Below are positions 17,013 to 26,247 of a stretch of DNA of 64,000 nt, piece by piece. Each line of letters begins with the position of its first letter. Within the stretch, counting starts at the first letter, position 1. Source of the DNA: Marinovum sp034669705 (GTDB lineage Bacteria > Pseudomonadota > Alphaproteobacteria > Rhodobacterales > Rhodobacteraceae); NCBI RefSeq assembly GCF_034669705.1, contig NZ_JAXMOR010000026.1:1-64000 (forward strand), in the 5' to 3' direction. A model generated the notes under the pieces. That model did no database searches. It worked only from the letters and a program-made list of their open reading frames with translations, and had not been told where the DNA came from. A program made the position numbers and the translations under genes.

Positions 17013-17711
17013 CTAGTTGGCGGCCGAGAGACCGATGGTCAGGGTCTCTGCCGCTGCCTTGTAGGACGCCGGGGTGCCATCGATCAGGTTGGCGGCGCGG
17101 AACGCCACGCTGTCGGCAATCGGCGCACCCGAAAGGGTGTCGATCGCCTCGGCAATTTCGCTCAGCCGGGTTTTCAGTGCCGCGGCATCGGCGCCGGAGG
17201 CATCCTCGGCATAGCCCGCCAGCGTGTCGCGCAGCGCGCGCAGCTCATCCGCGTGCTCTTCCATCTGGTCGCCGTCGGGGCGGGTCTCGATATAGGTGCG
17301 GATCGCCCAGGCGGCATCCTGGCCCAGCAGATCGCCGAAACCGGGCATCTTGGTGATGCCGTTCTGGGTATAGCCGGTGCGGAACCGCTCGACATACCAC
17401 TCGTCGCCGTATTCCTCGGCCTCCAGAAATCGCAGGTCAGGCGCCAGCCCGCCGGACACCACCTCGAGCCCGTGGCAGCGGGCGCAGTTCTGGGTGTAGC
17501 CCGAGGCGCCGATCTCGATCGCCTTGAGCCAGACCTCCTCGCCCACATCCTCGACGCGGTAGGGGTTTTCGGTCAGCCAGTCCTCGCCGGTTACGGGCAG
17601 CCCGGTGGTGTCCACCGCCTGCGGGGCCACGTCTCCGTGGGCATGGGCAAGCGTGGCGGCGGCCAGCAGGGCAGCGGCGGGCAGCAGGGCCTTGAGGGGT
17701 GTCGAGTACAT
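17013..17711 (-). CDS. Periplasmic cytochrome c of PQQ alcohol oxidation (PedF/XoxG-like)
   Basis: Electron acceptor for the quinoprotein alcohol dehydrogenase; 232 residues with a signal peptide (ends TLAHA). A single haem site CARCH lies near residue 82, and the distal methionine is probably in NGITKMPGFGDLLG. The layout matches the cytochrome c550 (PedF) type. A C-terminal segment of about 90 residues beyond the haem domain is helical and of unknown purpose. GGGAGG lies just before the start. It shares a divergent regulatory region with the lutA-like gene, with mirrored motif copies. Confidence 0.88.
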   Translation of the reverse strand: MYSTPLKALLPAAALLAAATLAHAHGDVAPQAVDTTGLPVTGEDWLTENPYRVEDVGEEVWLKAIEIGASGYTQNCARCHGLEVVSGGLAPDLRFLEAEEYGDEWYVERFRTGYTQNGITKMPGFGDLLGQDAAWAIRTYIETRPDGDQMEEHADELRALRDTLAGYAEDASGADAAALKTRLSEIAEAIDTLSGAPIADSVAFRAANLIDGTPASYKAAAETLTIGLSAAN

Positions 17712-17751
17712 GGTTTTCCTCCCAGAACAGGTCTCGTCCGTTGGCTAAAAA

Positions 17752-17849
17752 CTACGCCCCTGCCGCAGCGGCGGCATATTGGACTTTGGTTGCGAATGCG
17801 GCCGAACGAGACCAAAGTCCCATTCCGCGTGCGCCGGCGGGCTTGCTAG
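17752..17849. promoter_or_regulatory. Divergent promoter pair with mirrored operator arms
   Basis: GGACTTTGGT (17781-17790) and ACCAAAGTCC (17811-17820) are perfect 10-base inverted arms, 20 bases apart. Each arm lies 28 bases from a TAG-type -10 on its own side: TAG at 17754-17752 on the minus strand for cytochrome c and CTAG at 17846-17849 for the lutA-like gene, whose ATG follows ten bases later. The symmetric arrangement suggests that one regulator dimer at each arm activates both operons. Confidence 0.6.
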
Positions 17850-17858
17850 CGTCGCCGC

Positions 17859-19028
17859 ATGAAACGAGCCCTCGCATCGACATTTCTGGCGCTGAGCACC
17901 CTGGCAGCGGTCCCCGCCGCCGCCGAGGTGGCGCTGACCTTCGGCTATCTCTCGGTTGCGGTGCCGCGCCCGCCGGTGCTGTCGAATCTCGACCCTGAGC
18001 CCGAGAACATTGGCCGCGCCGGTGCGCAGACCGGCCTGCAGGACAACCTGACCACCGGCAAGTTCCTCGGCCAGGGCTACCGGATGTCAGAGGCCGTTGT
18101 GCCCCAGGGCGACGACCCGCTTGCCGCCGCGCGGGCGCTTCTGGCCGAAACGCGGTTTCTGGTGATCGATGCGCCCGCCGCGACGCTTCTGGCGATTGCC
18201 GATCTGGACGAAGCCAAGGGCGCGCTGCTCTTCAACACCGCTGCCGGCGAGGTGGCGCTGCGCGACGGTGCCTGCCGGGCCAACCTGCTGCACGCGCTGC
18301 CGTCGGATGCGATGCGGACCGATGCGCTGGCGCAGGTGCTGGTGCAAAAGCGCTGGACCGACCTGGTGATGATCGCCGGCACCCGGCCCGCGGATCAGGC
18401 CTATGCGCAGGCAATGCGCCGCTCGCTCACCAAGTTCGGCCTGACGCTCTCGGGCGAAAAGGCGTGGGCGTTCGATGCCGACATGCGCCGCAGCGCGAGC
18501 CAGGAAATCCCGCTGTTCACGCAGGATTTCGACGACTACGACGCGCTGATCCTCGCCGATGAGCTGCATGATTTCGGTCGCTACGTGCTCTACAACACCT
18601 GGGCCGCGCGGCCTGTCGTGGGCTCCGAGGGGCTGACCGCCGTCACATGGTCGCCGGTGATCGAACAATGGGGCGCCGCGCAGCTGCAATCGCGCTTCGA
18701 GGACCAGCACGACCGTGAGATGACCGCGCAGGACTACGCCGCCTGGGCCGCCGTCCGCACCCTGGGCGAGGCGGTGACCCGCACCAATTCCACCGATGCA
18801 GGGATCCTTCGGGACTACATCCTCTCAGACGCCTTCGAGCTGGCCGGCTTCAAGGGCCGCCCGCTGACCTATCGCGACTGGAACGGCCAGTTGCGCCAGC
18901 CCATCGCCGTGGCCCACCCGCGCGCGCTGGTGGCGCAAGCGCCGCTCGAGGGGTTCCTGCATCAGGTCAATGAGCTTGACACCCTGGGGCTCGACCGCCC
19001 CGAAAGCCAATGCGAGGCCTTTGAATGA
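17859..19028 (+). CDS. lutA: ABC transporter substrate-binding protein of PQQ/lanthanide system (LutA/PedB-like)
   Basis: A 389-residue periplasmic protein of the branched-chain-amino-acid-receptor fold found only beside PQQ alcohol dehydrogenases. After the signal peptide (ends AAAEV) come LTFGYLSVAVPRPPVLSNL, a paired-lobe core and the C-terminal HQVNELDTLGLDRPESQCEAFE. In Methylobacterium (lut) and Pseudomonas putida (pedA1A2BC) the homologous ABC systems are required for lanthanide uptake or response. It starts an operon in which all but one junction overlap by four bases. The gene symbol is given by synteny and family resemblance; metal binding is not shown by the sequence. Confidence 0.8.
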   Translation: MKRALASTFLALSTLAAVPAAAEVALTFGYLSVAVPRPPVLSNLDPEPENIGRAGAQTGLQDNLTTGKFLGQGYRMSEAVVPQGDDPLAAARALLAETRFLVIDAPAATLLAIADLDEAKGALLFNTAAGEVALRDGACRANLLHALPSDAMRTDALAQVLVQKRWTDLVMIAGTRPADQAYAQAMRRSLTKFGLTLSGEKAWAFDADMRRSASQEIPLFTQDFDDYDALILADELHDFGRYVLYNTWAARPVVGSEGLTAVTWSPVIEQWGAAQLQSRFEDQHDREMTAQDYAAWAAVRTLGEAVTRTNSTDAGILRDYILSDAFELAGFKGRPLTYRDWNGQLRQPIAVAHPRALVAQAPLEGFLHQVNELDTLGLDRPESQCEAFE

Positions 19029-19984
19029 TCCGCACGATTTCCGCACTCTGCCTGCTTGCCCAGCCCCTCGCCGCCGGCGAGATCTGGGTGACCAACGAGA
19101 AGGACGACACCGTGTCGGTGATCTCGACCGAGACGCTGGAGGTCATCCAGACCTATCCCACCGGCGAACGCCCGCGCGGCATCACCTTTTCGCAGGACTT
19201 TTCGCGGCTCTATATCTGCGCCTCGGACAGCGACGCCGTGCAGGTGATGGACCCCGCCACCGGCGAGATCCTGCACGACTTGCCGTCGGGCGAGGACCCC
19301 GAGCAGTTCGTCCTGCACCCCAACGACCGCCACCTCTATATCGCCAACGAGGACGACGCGATCACCACCGTCGTCGACACCGAGACCCGCAAGGTGATCG
19401 CCCAGATCGATGTCGGTGTGGAGCCCGAGGGCATGGCCGTTTCCCCGGACGGCCGCATCGCCATCACCACCTCCGAGACCACCAACATGGCGCATTGGAT
19501 CGACACCGAGACGCAGGCGCTCTTTGCCAACACCCTCGTCGACAGCCGGCCCCGTCATGCCGAGTTCGTCAAGAACGGCACCGAGATGTGGGTGAGTTCC
19601 GAGATCGGCGGCACGCTCACCGTCTTCGACACCGAGACCCAGACCGAGAAGGCCAAGATCAGCTTCGAGGTGCAGGGCGTCCACCCCGACCGCGTGCAGC
19701 CCGTGGGCTTTGAACTGACCACGGGCGACAGCCATGCCTTCGTGGCGCTCGGGCCGTCGAACCACGTCGCGGTGGTCAATGCCGAGACCTACGAGGTCGA
19801 GGACTACATCCTCGTCGGCCGCCGCGTCTGGCACATGGCCTTCAACGAAGACCGCTCGCAGCTGTTCACCACCAACGGCGTCTCAGGCGATGTCACGGTG
19901 ATCGACGTCGCCGCGCGCAAAGCGCTCAAATCCATCAAGGTCGGCCGTTTCCCCTGGGGCGCGGCATACCGGGCCGCCAACTGA
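19025..19984 (+). CDS. YVTN-type beta-propeller protein of PQQ/lanthanide operon
   Basis: A 319-residue exported seven-bladed propeller. Repeats such as IWVTNEKDDTVSVISTETLEVIQTYPTG and VTVIDVAARKALKSIKVG run the full length, each with the NxxDxTVxVID core of YVTN repeats. The signal peptide is short (to AAGE). Such propellers sit in the same place in lut and ped clusters; in M. extorquens the equivalent is part of the lanthanide-transport cluster. It overlaps the lutA-like stop and is followed 22 bases later by the small acidic protein. A periplasmic scaffold or metal/PQQ carrier role is possible but unproven. Confidence 0.8.
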   Translation: MIRTISALCLLAQPLAAGEIWVTNEKDDTVSVISTETLEVIQTYPTGERPRGITFSQDFSRLYICASDSDAVQVMDPATGEILHDLPSGEDPEQFVLHPNDRHLYIANEDDAITTVVDTETRKVIAQIDVGVEPEGMAVSPDGRIAITTSETTNMAHWIDTETQALFANTLVDSRPRHAEFVKNGTEMWVSSEIGGTLTVFDTETQTEKAKISFEVQGVHPDRVQPVGFELTTGDSHAFVALGPSNHVAVVNAETYEVEDYILVGRRVWHMAFNEDRSQLFTTNGVSGDVTVIDVAARKALKSIKVGRFPWGAAYRAAN

Positions 19985-20006
19985 CTATCCCTGGGAGGAG
20001 ACCCTC

Positions 20007-20452
20007 ATGTTCATGCGATCCATTGCCGTCATGGCAGCCCTTGCCCTGACGCCCGGCCTGGCGCTTGCCGATGACGACGACGATGCCGGCTTCGGTGCCG
20101 CCGGGGTGCTCGGTGGCAGCAACAAGGAGGACCTGCCGCCGATCATCCTGTCGGCCGGCGAACCGATCTCGGCCGCACCCTGGGTGCTGAAATCCGGCAC
20201 CTATTACGAGTTCGAGATCCAGGGCGACGGCAGCCAGGAGCTGGCCCTCGTCGGGCCGGAGTTCTTCCGCGCCATCTGGATCGACGAGATCGTGGTCGAG
20301 GGTCTGGAAATTCGCCCGCTCGGCCTCGACAGCGTCGAATTCGACGAGGCCGGCGAGATGGAAATCGGCTTCCTCGCCATCAAACCCGGCCGCTACCACA
20401 TGCAGATCCCCGGCACCACGGGCGAGACCCAGCGCATCGACATCACCATCGA

Positions 20453-20456
<4 letters not shown>
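20007..20456 (+). CDS. Small exported acidic protein, cupredoxin-like, of PQQ/lanthanide operon
   Basis: A 149-residue protein with a signal peptide ending ALA, after which the mature chain opens with five aspartates (D22-D26). The body (KSGTYYEFEIQGDGSQELAL ... AIKPGRYHMQIPG) looks like a cupredoxin-type beta sandwich but lacks the usual Cys-His-Met copper set. GGGAGGAG precedes the start, and its stop overlaps the ATPase ATG. The gene lies between the propeller and the ATPase, as small unnamed genes do in ped/lut clusters. The acid-rich N-terminus could bind a hard cation such as a lanthanide; this is a hypothesis only. Confidence 0.7.
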
Positions 20457-21165
<709 letters not shown>

Positions 21166-21169
<4 letters not shown>

Positions 21170-21957
21170 CGCCCTTCCTCACATCGCTGCGTGCCATCGT
21201 CGCCCGCGAAGCGCTGCGCTTCCTCCACCAGCGCGAGCGTTTTGTCGCCGCTCTGGTGCGCCCCCTCGTCTGGTTGCTGGTCTTTGCTGCCGGCTTTCGC
21301 GCCGCGCTGGGGCTCAGCATCATCCCGCCGTATCAGACCTACATCACCTACGAGACCTACATCCTGCCCGGCCTCTGCGGCATGATCGTGCTGTTCAACG
21401 GCATGCAGTCCTCGCTGTCGCTGGTCTACGACCGCGAGATGGGGTCGATGAAGCTGTTGCTGACCTCGCCGCTGCCGCGCTGGTGGCTGCTGTTTGCCAA
21501 GCTCGCCGGCTCCACCGCGATCTCGGTGCTGCAGGTCTATGCCTTCCTCGCCATTGCCGCCGCCTTCGGCATCACCCTGCCGCCTCTGGGCTATGTCACC
21601 GTGCTGCCGGCCCTGGTCATGGCCGGCCTGATGCTGGGCGCGCTGGGGCTGGTCCTGTCCAGTTTCATCCGCCAGCTCGAGAACTTCGCCGGGGTGATGA
21701 ACTTCGTGATCTTCCCGATGTTCTTCCTGTCCTCCGCGCTCTACCCGCTGTGGAAGATGGCCGAGAGCTCAAAGCTTCTGCATGATATCTGCGCCGTGAA
21801 CCCCTTTACCCACGCGGTCGAGCTGATCCGGTTTGCGCTTTACGCGCAGTTCAACGGCTGGGCGCTGCTCTGGGTGCTGCTCGCCACGGCCGGGTTCACC
21901 GCGCTGGCGCTCCGGGGCTATGATCCGGCCCGCACCCGGATCGCGCGCCGCGGCTGA
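21166..21957 (+). CDS. lutF: ABC-2 type permease of PQQ/lanthanide system (LutF/PedC-like)
   Basis: A 263-residue ABC-2 family membrane protein with six helices. The cytosolic N-terminus (SLRAIVAREALRFLHQRERFVAAL) is followed by GMQSSLSLVYDREMGSMKLLLTSPLPRWWLL, the conserved coupling region, and a C-terminal half with LSSALYPLWKMAESSKLLHDICAVNPFTHAVELIR. GTG start in a GTGA overlap with the ATPase gene. PedC/LutF homologues are needed for lanthanide-dependent growth in other bacteria, although the direction of transport is debated. Confidence 0.85.
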
Positions 21958-21971
21958 GCCCGGCGTCTACG

Positions 21972-22008
21972 ACCATAGGCTTGGTGAAAACGCGCCGCCA
22001 TGCGCTAG
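21972..22008 (+). promoter_or_regulatory. Candidate activated promoter of the Sel1 gene (shared cluster motif)
   Basis: ACCATAGGC (21972-21980) lies 26 bases before TAG of GCTAGGAT (22004-22011), and the ATG at 22019 follows closely. The longer string TACGACCATAGGC (21968-21980) recurs exactly at 24217-24229, before the alcohol dehydrogenase. Confidence 0.45.
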
Positions 22009-22018
22009 GATCAGTCGC

Positions 22019-22555
22019 ATGAAACAGCTTGCTCTTGCCCTGACATGTCTCGCCACCCCCGCCCTCGCCGAGGGTGACGCCGTCCACGGCACCCTCAACC
22101 CCGACGAGATGACCTGGCAATCGATGACCGAGCGCGCGGCGCGCGGCGAGACCGGCATGGTGATCTGCGCGCAGGGCTACATGCTGACGAAGTCCGGCAA
22201 TCACGCCGCCGCCCGCGCGCTGTTTCTGAACTGCGCCAATGCCGGCTATACCGGGGCGATGACCTGGATGAGCCAGCTCGCCAACAACGGGCTGGGGGGC
22301 GCGTACAACCCCGATGCGGCGGCAGAATGGGACCGGCGGGCCGCCGAGCTGGGCGATCCGGTGGGGCAGTTCAACTACGGGCTCGATCTGCTGCGCGGTC
22401 ACGGCGTGGCGCAGGACGATGGCTTGGGGCGGCGCTACGTAGACCGGGCGGCCGAGGCCGGGCTGCCGGTGGCGCGGCGGTTGCAGGGCGCGGGCTATGA
22501 CCCCGACGAGGTGACGCCGGATGCCGACAACTGGAAATACGCGCCCCTGTTCTGA
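22019..22555 (+). CDS. Exported Sel1/TPR-repeat protein
   Basis: A 178-residue protein with a signal peptide (MKQLALALTCLATPALA) and Sel1-type helical repeats, for example GYTGAMTWMSQLANNGLGGAYNPDAAAEWDRRAAELGDPVGQ and FNYGLDLLRGHGVAQDD. Sel1 repeats usually hold protein partners together in the periplasm. It has its own cluster-type promoter 62 bases after the lutF-like gene. The last 61 bases overlap the end of the convergent ATPase gene, so both C-termini are read from the same DNA. The function is unknown; its place suggests assembly of the alcohol-oxidation machinery. Confidence 0.75.
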   Translation: MKQLALALTCLATPALAEGDAVHGTLNPDEMTWQSMTERAARGETGMVICAQGYMLTKSGNHAAARALFLNCANAGYTGAMTWMSQLANNGLGGAYNPDAAAEWDRRAAELGDPVGQFNYGLDLLRGHGVAQDDGLGRRYVDRAAEAGLPVARRLQGAGYDPDEVTPDADNWKYAPLF

Positions 22556-23205
22556 ACATCGCCGGTGATCCGCGCCGGGCTGCCGCCCAGTGTGACGATG
22601 CGGCTGGCCAGACGTCTGGCCTCGGCCTCGACATGGGTGACCAGCAGGGTGGTTACCCCATGTGCCGCGCGCAGGCTGGCAAAGAGCGCCATCATCTCCT
22701 CGACCAGCTCGGGATCGATCGAGACAAAGGGTTCGTCCATCAGCAGCAGGTCGGGTTTCACCGCGAAGGCGCGGGCCAGCGACAGCCGCCGCTGCTGGCC
22801 GAGCGACAGCTGGCCGGGGAAATCCCCGGCGCGCCCGGCAAGGCCGACCTCGGCCAGCGCGGCATCGGCCTCGCCAGCCGTAAGCCCGGTCGGGATGCAG
22901 ATATTGTCGCGGGCCGAGCGCCAGGGCAGCAGCACCGGCTCCTGAAAGACCATCGCGGTGCGGCCGGCGACCGCGCAGCGCCCGCTGAAGCCCGCATGCA
23001 GCCCGGCGATCACCCGCAGCAGCGACGACTTGCCGATGCCGGAGGGGCCGACCAGCGCCAGCGTCTCGCCGCGGCGCAGCTGCAGCGACAGCGCGCCCAG
23101 CACCGGGGTGGCGTCATAGCCGAGCGCGGTGAGCTGCAGGTCGAGCAGGGGGCCCGGGGACCGGGCCGGTCCGTCGTCCTGCAGCAGGGTCATCTCAGCT
23201 GCCAT
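22495..23205 (-). CDS. ABC transporter ATP-binding protein, NitT/TauT (SsuB) type
   Basis: A 236-residue ATPase with Walker A GPSGIGKSS, Q-loop FQEPVLLPWRSARDN, a variant signature LSLGQQRRLSLARAF, Walker B LLLMDEPFVSID and switch THVEAE. The FQEPxLLPW string is typical of the nitrate/taurine/sulfonate importers. It overlaps the binding-protein gene by 11 bases and is read after it. No permease follows; the fitting one is at 12282-13040. The 3' end overlaps the convergent Sel1 gene. Confidence 0.88.
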   Translation of the reverse strand: MAAEMTLLQDDGPARSPGPLLDLQLTALGYDATPVLGALSLQLRRGETLALVGPSGIGKSSLLRVIAGLHAGFSGRCAVAGRTAMVFQEPVLLPWRSARDNICIPTGLTAGEADAALAEVGLAGRAGDFPGQLSLGQQRRLSLARAFAVKPDLLLMDEPFVSIDPELVEEMMALFASLRAAHGVTTLLVTHVEAEARRLASRIVTLGGSPARITGDVQNRGAYFQLSASGVTSSGS

Positions 23206-24166
23206 TCTGCAGGAAGGTGCCCTCTGGAAGTTCGGTCGCCTGGCCCAGCAGGTCTTCGCCGCCCAGTTCGACCATCAGCTCCAGCATGCGGCCGGCGGCC
23301 GCCTCGTCGACCGGGCCGGGGGTGGGGATGCCGGCGCGGAAACCGGCCTTGAGCGCCTCGAACTCGGCGTCGGACTTGGCGTTCATCCGGTCGCGCAGAC
23401 GGTCCCATTCGGCGTCATCGCCGGCCAGCTTTTCCTTGGCCGCGCGCGAGGCGGCGGCGAGACCGTTGACCAGCGCGGGCCGGTCGCGCAGCATCTCGCC
23501 CTTGATCACATAGCCCAGCAGCGGCGTCTCGGGGTCGAGCCCCAGATCGCGCGCCGCGTCGGACACGTCGATCAGCGTGCGCATTCCGGCGGCCTCCATC
23601 TTGGCCATGAAGTGCCAGAAGTTGATCGCCGCGCCCACTTCGCCCGAAAGAGCGGACTTGAAGATCAGCGGCGGCGCGCCGAAGACCTGCTCGGTCTCGG
23701 CCGCGAGCTCCATCCCGTGCGCCTTCTCGGCATAGGCCTGCAGGATCAGCCAGCTCTTGTCGAGCGGCCCGCCGGCGATGCCGATCTTGTCCCCCTTGAG
23801 GTCGGCCAGCGTCTGCGCCGGGCTGTCCTCGGCCACCATGACGCCGCCCACCGCCTTGGAATAGGGGATGAAGACGTAATCGCGGCCCGCCGCGCGCTGC
23901 CGTGCCACCCAGAGCCAGTCGGAGACGATGACGTCGGTCTCGCCGCCCTGAAAGGCGATCTGCGCGGCGGCACTGCCGGCCACGCCCTGCACCTGAAGAT
24001 CGAAGCCGTTGGCGGTGTCGAGCCCGTGGTGGGTGATGGTGTCGAGTTCCCAGTTCACCGTGCCGAACTTGAGCACCGAGGCGCGCAGCACCGCGTCTTC
24101 GGCCCAGGCTGCGGTGGTCAGGATCACGGCCGCCGCGGCGCCGCTGAGTATCCGAGTGATGGTCAT
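23195..24166 (-). CDS. ABC transporter substrate-binding protein, NMT1/TauA-like
   Basis: A 323-residue periplasmic protein. A signal peptide (MTITRILSGAAAAVILTTAAWA) precedes LRASVLKFGTVNWELDTITHHGLD, then DVIVSDWLWVARQRAAGRDYVFIPYSKAVGGVMV, the ligand cleft of the NMT1/TauA fold. The start at 24166 has GGGAGGA just upstream; the frame stays open further upstream but only because it lies antisense to the dehydrogenase gene. It is divergent from that gene. Its location suggests uptake of a small organic compound linked to PQQ-dependent oxidation; the ligand is unknown. Confidence 0.87.
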   Translation of the reverse strand: MTITRILSGAAAAVILTTAAWAEDAVLRASVLKFGTVNWELDTITHHGLDTANGFDLQVQGVAGSAAAQIAFQGGETDVIVSDWLWVARQRAAGRDYVFIPYSKAVGGVMVAEDSPAQTLADLKGDKIGIAGGPLDKSWLILQAYAEKAHGMELAAETEQVFGAPPLIFKSALSGEVGAAINFWHFMAKMEAAGMRTLIDVSDAARDLGLDPETPLLGYVIKGEMLRDRPALVNGLAAASRAAKEKLAGDDAEWDRLRDRMNAKSDAEFEALKAGFRAGIPTPGPVDEAAAGRMLELMVELGGEDLLGQATELPEGTFLQNGS

Positions 24167-24216
24167 GTGGTCCTCCCGTTTGCACGCAGGATGGGCGAAA
24201 TGGTCGGGGCGGCAAA

Positions 24217-24405
24217 TACGACCATAGGCGTGCGCACCGACGAATCGCGCCAAACGGCCGCGGATATCGGCGATTGTCAACTGACAATGGGTCTTACGAC
24301 GAATATCCAATACCTGCCTGCCTGCTTTGCGAGAATGATGCAACAGCGGCCCCGCACCAGCCTTTTGCGCCGGGCCCGACTGATGCGGCCCCTCTGATTG
24401 GGGCC
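24217..24405. promoter_or_regulatory. Divergent control region of binding protein and alcohol dehydrogenase
   Basis: Three elements stand out. TACGACCATAGGC (24217-24229) repeats the motif before the Sel1 gene. ATTGTCAACTGACAAT (24273-24288) is a perfect 7-2-7 palindrome. A GGCCCC/GGGGCC hairpin (24387-24405) lies directly before the GGGAGGAG ribosome binding site of the dehydrogenase and could affect its access. No TAG-type -10 sits at the spacing seen at the other cluster promoters, so dehydrogenase control may differ. Confidence 0.5.
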
Positions 24406-24421
24406 CGGGAGGAGACCTGAC

Positions 24422-26197
24422 ATGAACCGATTCATCATCGCCGTCACCGCAGGGTTGCTGGCGACATCCGCATATGCCGAGAGCCACGGCATGGGCGTCA
24501 CCGAAGAGATGCTGGCCAATGATGCCGCCTCGACCGGTGACGTGCTGACCAACGGCATGGGGCGGCACCTGCAGCGCCACTCGCCGCTCGAGATCCTCAA
24601 CAAGGACAACGTGCAGAACCTGGTGCCCGCATGGGCCTTTTCGCTCGGCGGTGAAAAGCAGCGCGGTCAGGAGACCCAGCCGATCGTGCATGACGGCGTG
24701 ATGTATATCACCGGGTCGTATTCGCGGCTCTATGCGATCGACGTCAAGACCGGCCAGGAGCTCTGGCAGTACGACGCCCGCCTGCCCGAAGGTATCCTGC
24801 CCTGCTGCGACGTGGTCAACCGCGGCGCCGCGATCTATGGCGAGAACGTCTATTTCGGCACGCTGGATGCCCGCATCGTGGCGCTCAATGCCAAGACCGG
24901 CGACACCGTCTGGAACAAGAAGATCGCCGACTACAAGGCCGGCTACAGCTATACCGCCGCGCCGCTGATCGTGAACGGGCTGGTCATCACCGGCAACTCC
25001 GGTGGCGAGTTCGGCGTCGTCGGCGCGGTGCAGGCGCGGGATGCGGAGACCGGAGAACTGATCTGGGAACGCCCGGTGATCGAAGGCCACATGGGCACGC
25101 TCAACGGCGAAGACAGCACCATGACCGGCGCGCTCAACGCCACCTGGCCCGGCGACATGTGGAAGACCGGCGGCGGCGCCACCTGGCTCGGCGGCTCCTA
25201 CGATGCCGACACCGACACGCTGGTCTTTGGCACCGGCAACCCCGCGCCCTGGAACAGCCACCTGCGCGATGCCGGCACGCCCAAGGACGACAACTCCGGC
25301 GACAACCTCTATGCCGCCTCGCGCCTTGGCCTCGATCCGGCGACCGGCGAGATCAAGTGGCATTACCAGACCACCCCGCGCGAGGGCTGGGATTATGACG
25401 GCGTCAACGAGGTGGTGGCCTACACCGACCGTGAGGGCAACAAGCGCTTCGCCACCGCCGACCGCAACGGTTTCTTCTACGTGCTGAACCGCGAGGACGG
25501 GGCGTTCGTTTCGGCCGCGCCCTTCGTCAAGGACATCACCTGGGCCGAGGGCATTGACGACAGCGGCCGGCCGATCTTTGTCGAGGACAACCGCCCCGGC
25601 GATCCTTCTGCCGCAGCCGATGGCAAGAAGGGCGACGTGGTGTTTTCCTCGCCCGGCTTCCTGGGCGGCAAGAACTGGATGCCGATGGCGCATTCGCCCA
25701 AGACCGGACTGTTCTACGTGCCGTCCAATGAATGGGGCATGGACATCTGGAACGAGCCGATCACCTTCAAGAAGGGCGCGGCCTACCTTGGCTCGGGCTT
25801 TACCATCAAGCCCAACTACGAGGACCACATCGGCAGCCTCAAGGCGCTCGATCCCGATACCGGCGAGATCAAGTGGGAATACAAGAACGAGGCGCCGCTC
25901 TGGGCCGGGGTGATGACCACCGCGGGCGGGCTGGTGTTTACCGGCACGCCCGAGGGCAAGTTCATCGCCTTCGACGACGAGACCGGCGAGGAGCTGTGGT
26001 CGTTCCAGACCGGCTCGGGCATCGTCGGCCAGCCGATCACCTGGGAACAGGACGGCGAGCAATACGTCTCGATCATTTCGGGCTGGGGCGGCGCGGTGCC
26101 GCTCTGGGGCGGCGAGGTGGCCAAGAAGGTCAACTACCTCAACCAGGGCGGCCTGCTCTGGACCTTCCGCCTGCCCCATCAGCTCGCGTCGAACTGA
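24422..26197 (+). CDS. exaF: Lanthanide-type PQQ-dependent alcohol dehydrogenase (ExaF/PedH-like)
   Basis: Periplasmic quinoprotein that oxidises primary alcohols (ethanol, possibly methanol) and passes electrons to cytochrome c; 591 residues with a signal peptide (ends AYA). PQQ-site features are the adjacent cysteines C128-C129 (LPCCDVVNRG), W-motif propeller blades and metal ligands E196 (GGEFG), N273 (GTGNPAPWN) and D324. The motif D324-Y325-D326 in GWDYDG carries the extra aspartate that marks lanthanide-dependent enzymes; calcium enzymes have Ala or Ser there. Overall the motifs fit ExaF/PedH better than XoxF. GGGAGGAG lies before the start and a terminator follows the stop. The symbol is by resemblance. 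Confidence 0.88.
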   Translation: MNRFIIAVTAGLLATSAYAESHGMGVTEEMLANDAASTGDVLTNGMGRHLQRHSPLEILNKDNVQNLVPAWAFSLGGEKQRGQETQPIVHDGVMYITGSYSRLYAIDVKTGQELWQYDARLPEGILPCCDVVNRGAAIYGENVYFGTLDARIVALNAKTGDTVWNKKIADYKAGYSYTAAPLIVNGLVITGNSGGEFGVVGAVQARDAETGELIWERPVIEGHMGTLNGEDSTMTGALNATWPGDMWKTGGGATWLGGSYDADTDTLVFGTGNPAPWNSHLRDAGTPKDDNSGDNLYAASRLGLDPATGEIKWHYQTTPREGWDYDGVNEVVAYTDREGNKRFATADRNGFFYVLNREDGAFVSAAPFVKDITWAEGIDDSGRPIFVEDNRPGDPSAAADGKKGDVVFSSPGFLGGKNWMPMAHSPKTGLFYVPSNEWGMDIWNEPITFKKGAAYLGSGFTIKPNYEDHIGSLKALDPDTGEIKWEYKNEAPLWAGVMTTAGGLVFTGTPEGKFIAFDDETGEELWSFQTGSGIVGQPITWEQDGEQYVSIISGWGGAVPLWGGEVAKKVNYLNQGGLLWTFRLPHQLASN

Positions 26198-26219
26198 CGC
26201 TCCGAACTGCTGCTTGCAC

Positions 26220-26247
26220 TGCCCCTGCCTCTCGGCGGGGGCATTTT
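26220..26247 (+). terminator. Rho-independent terminator after the alcohol dehydrogenase
   Basis: TGCCCCTGCC (26220-26229), a TCTC loop and GGCGGGGGCA (26234-26243) form a 10-base stem with one wobble pair, followed by TTTT. It lies 23 bases after the dehydrogenase stop. Confidence 0.8.

Noticed and set aside
15474..17849. A 791-codon plus-strand frame across the ApbE-like, XoxJ-like and cytochrome genes
   Set aside because: It runs out of frame over one gene and antisense to two others, with no recognisable motif.
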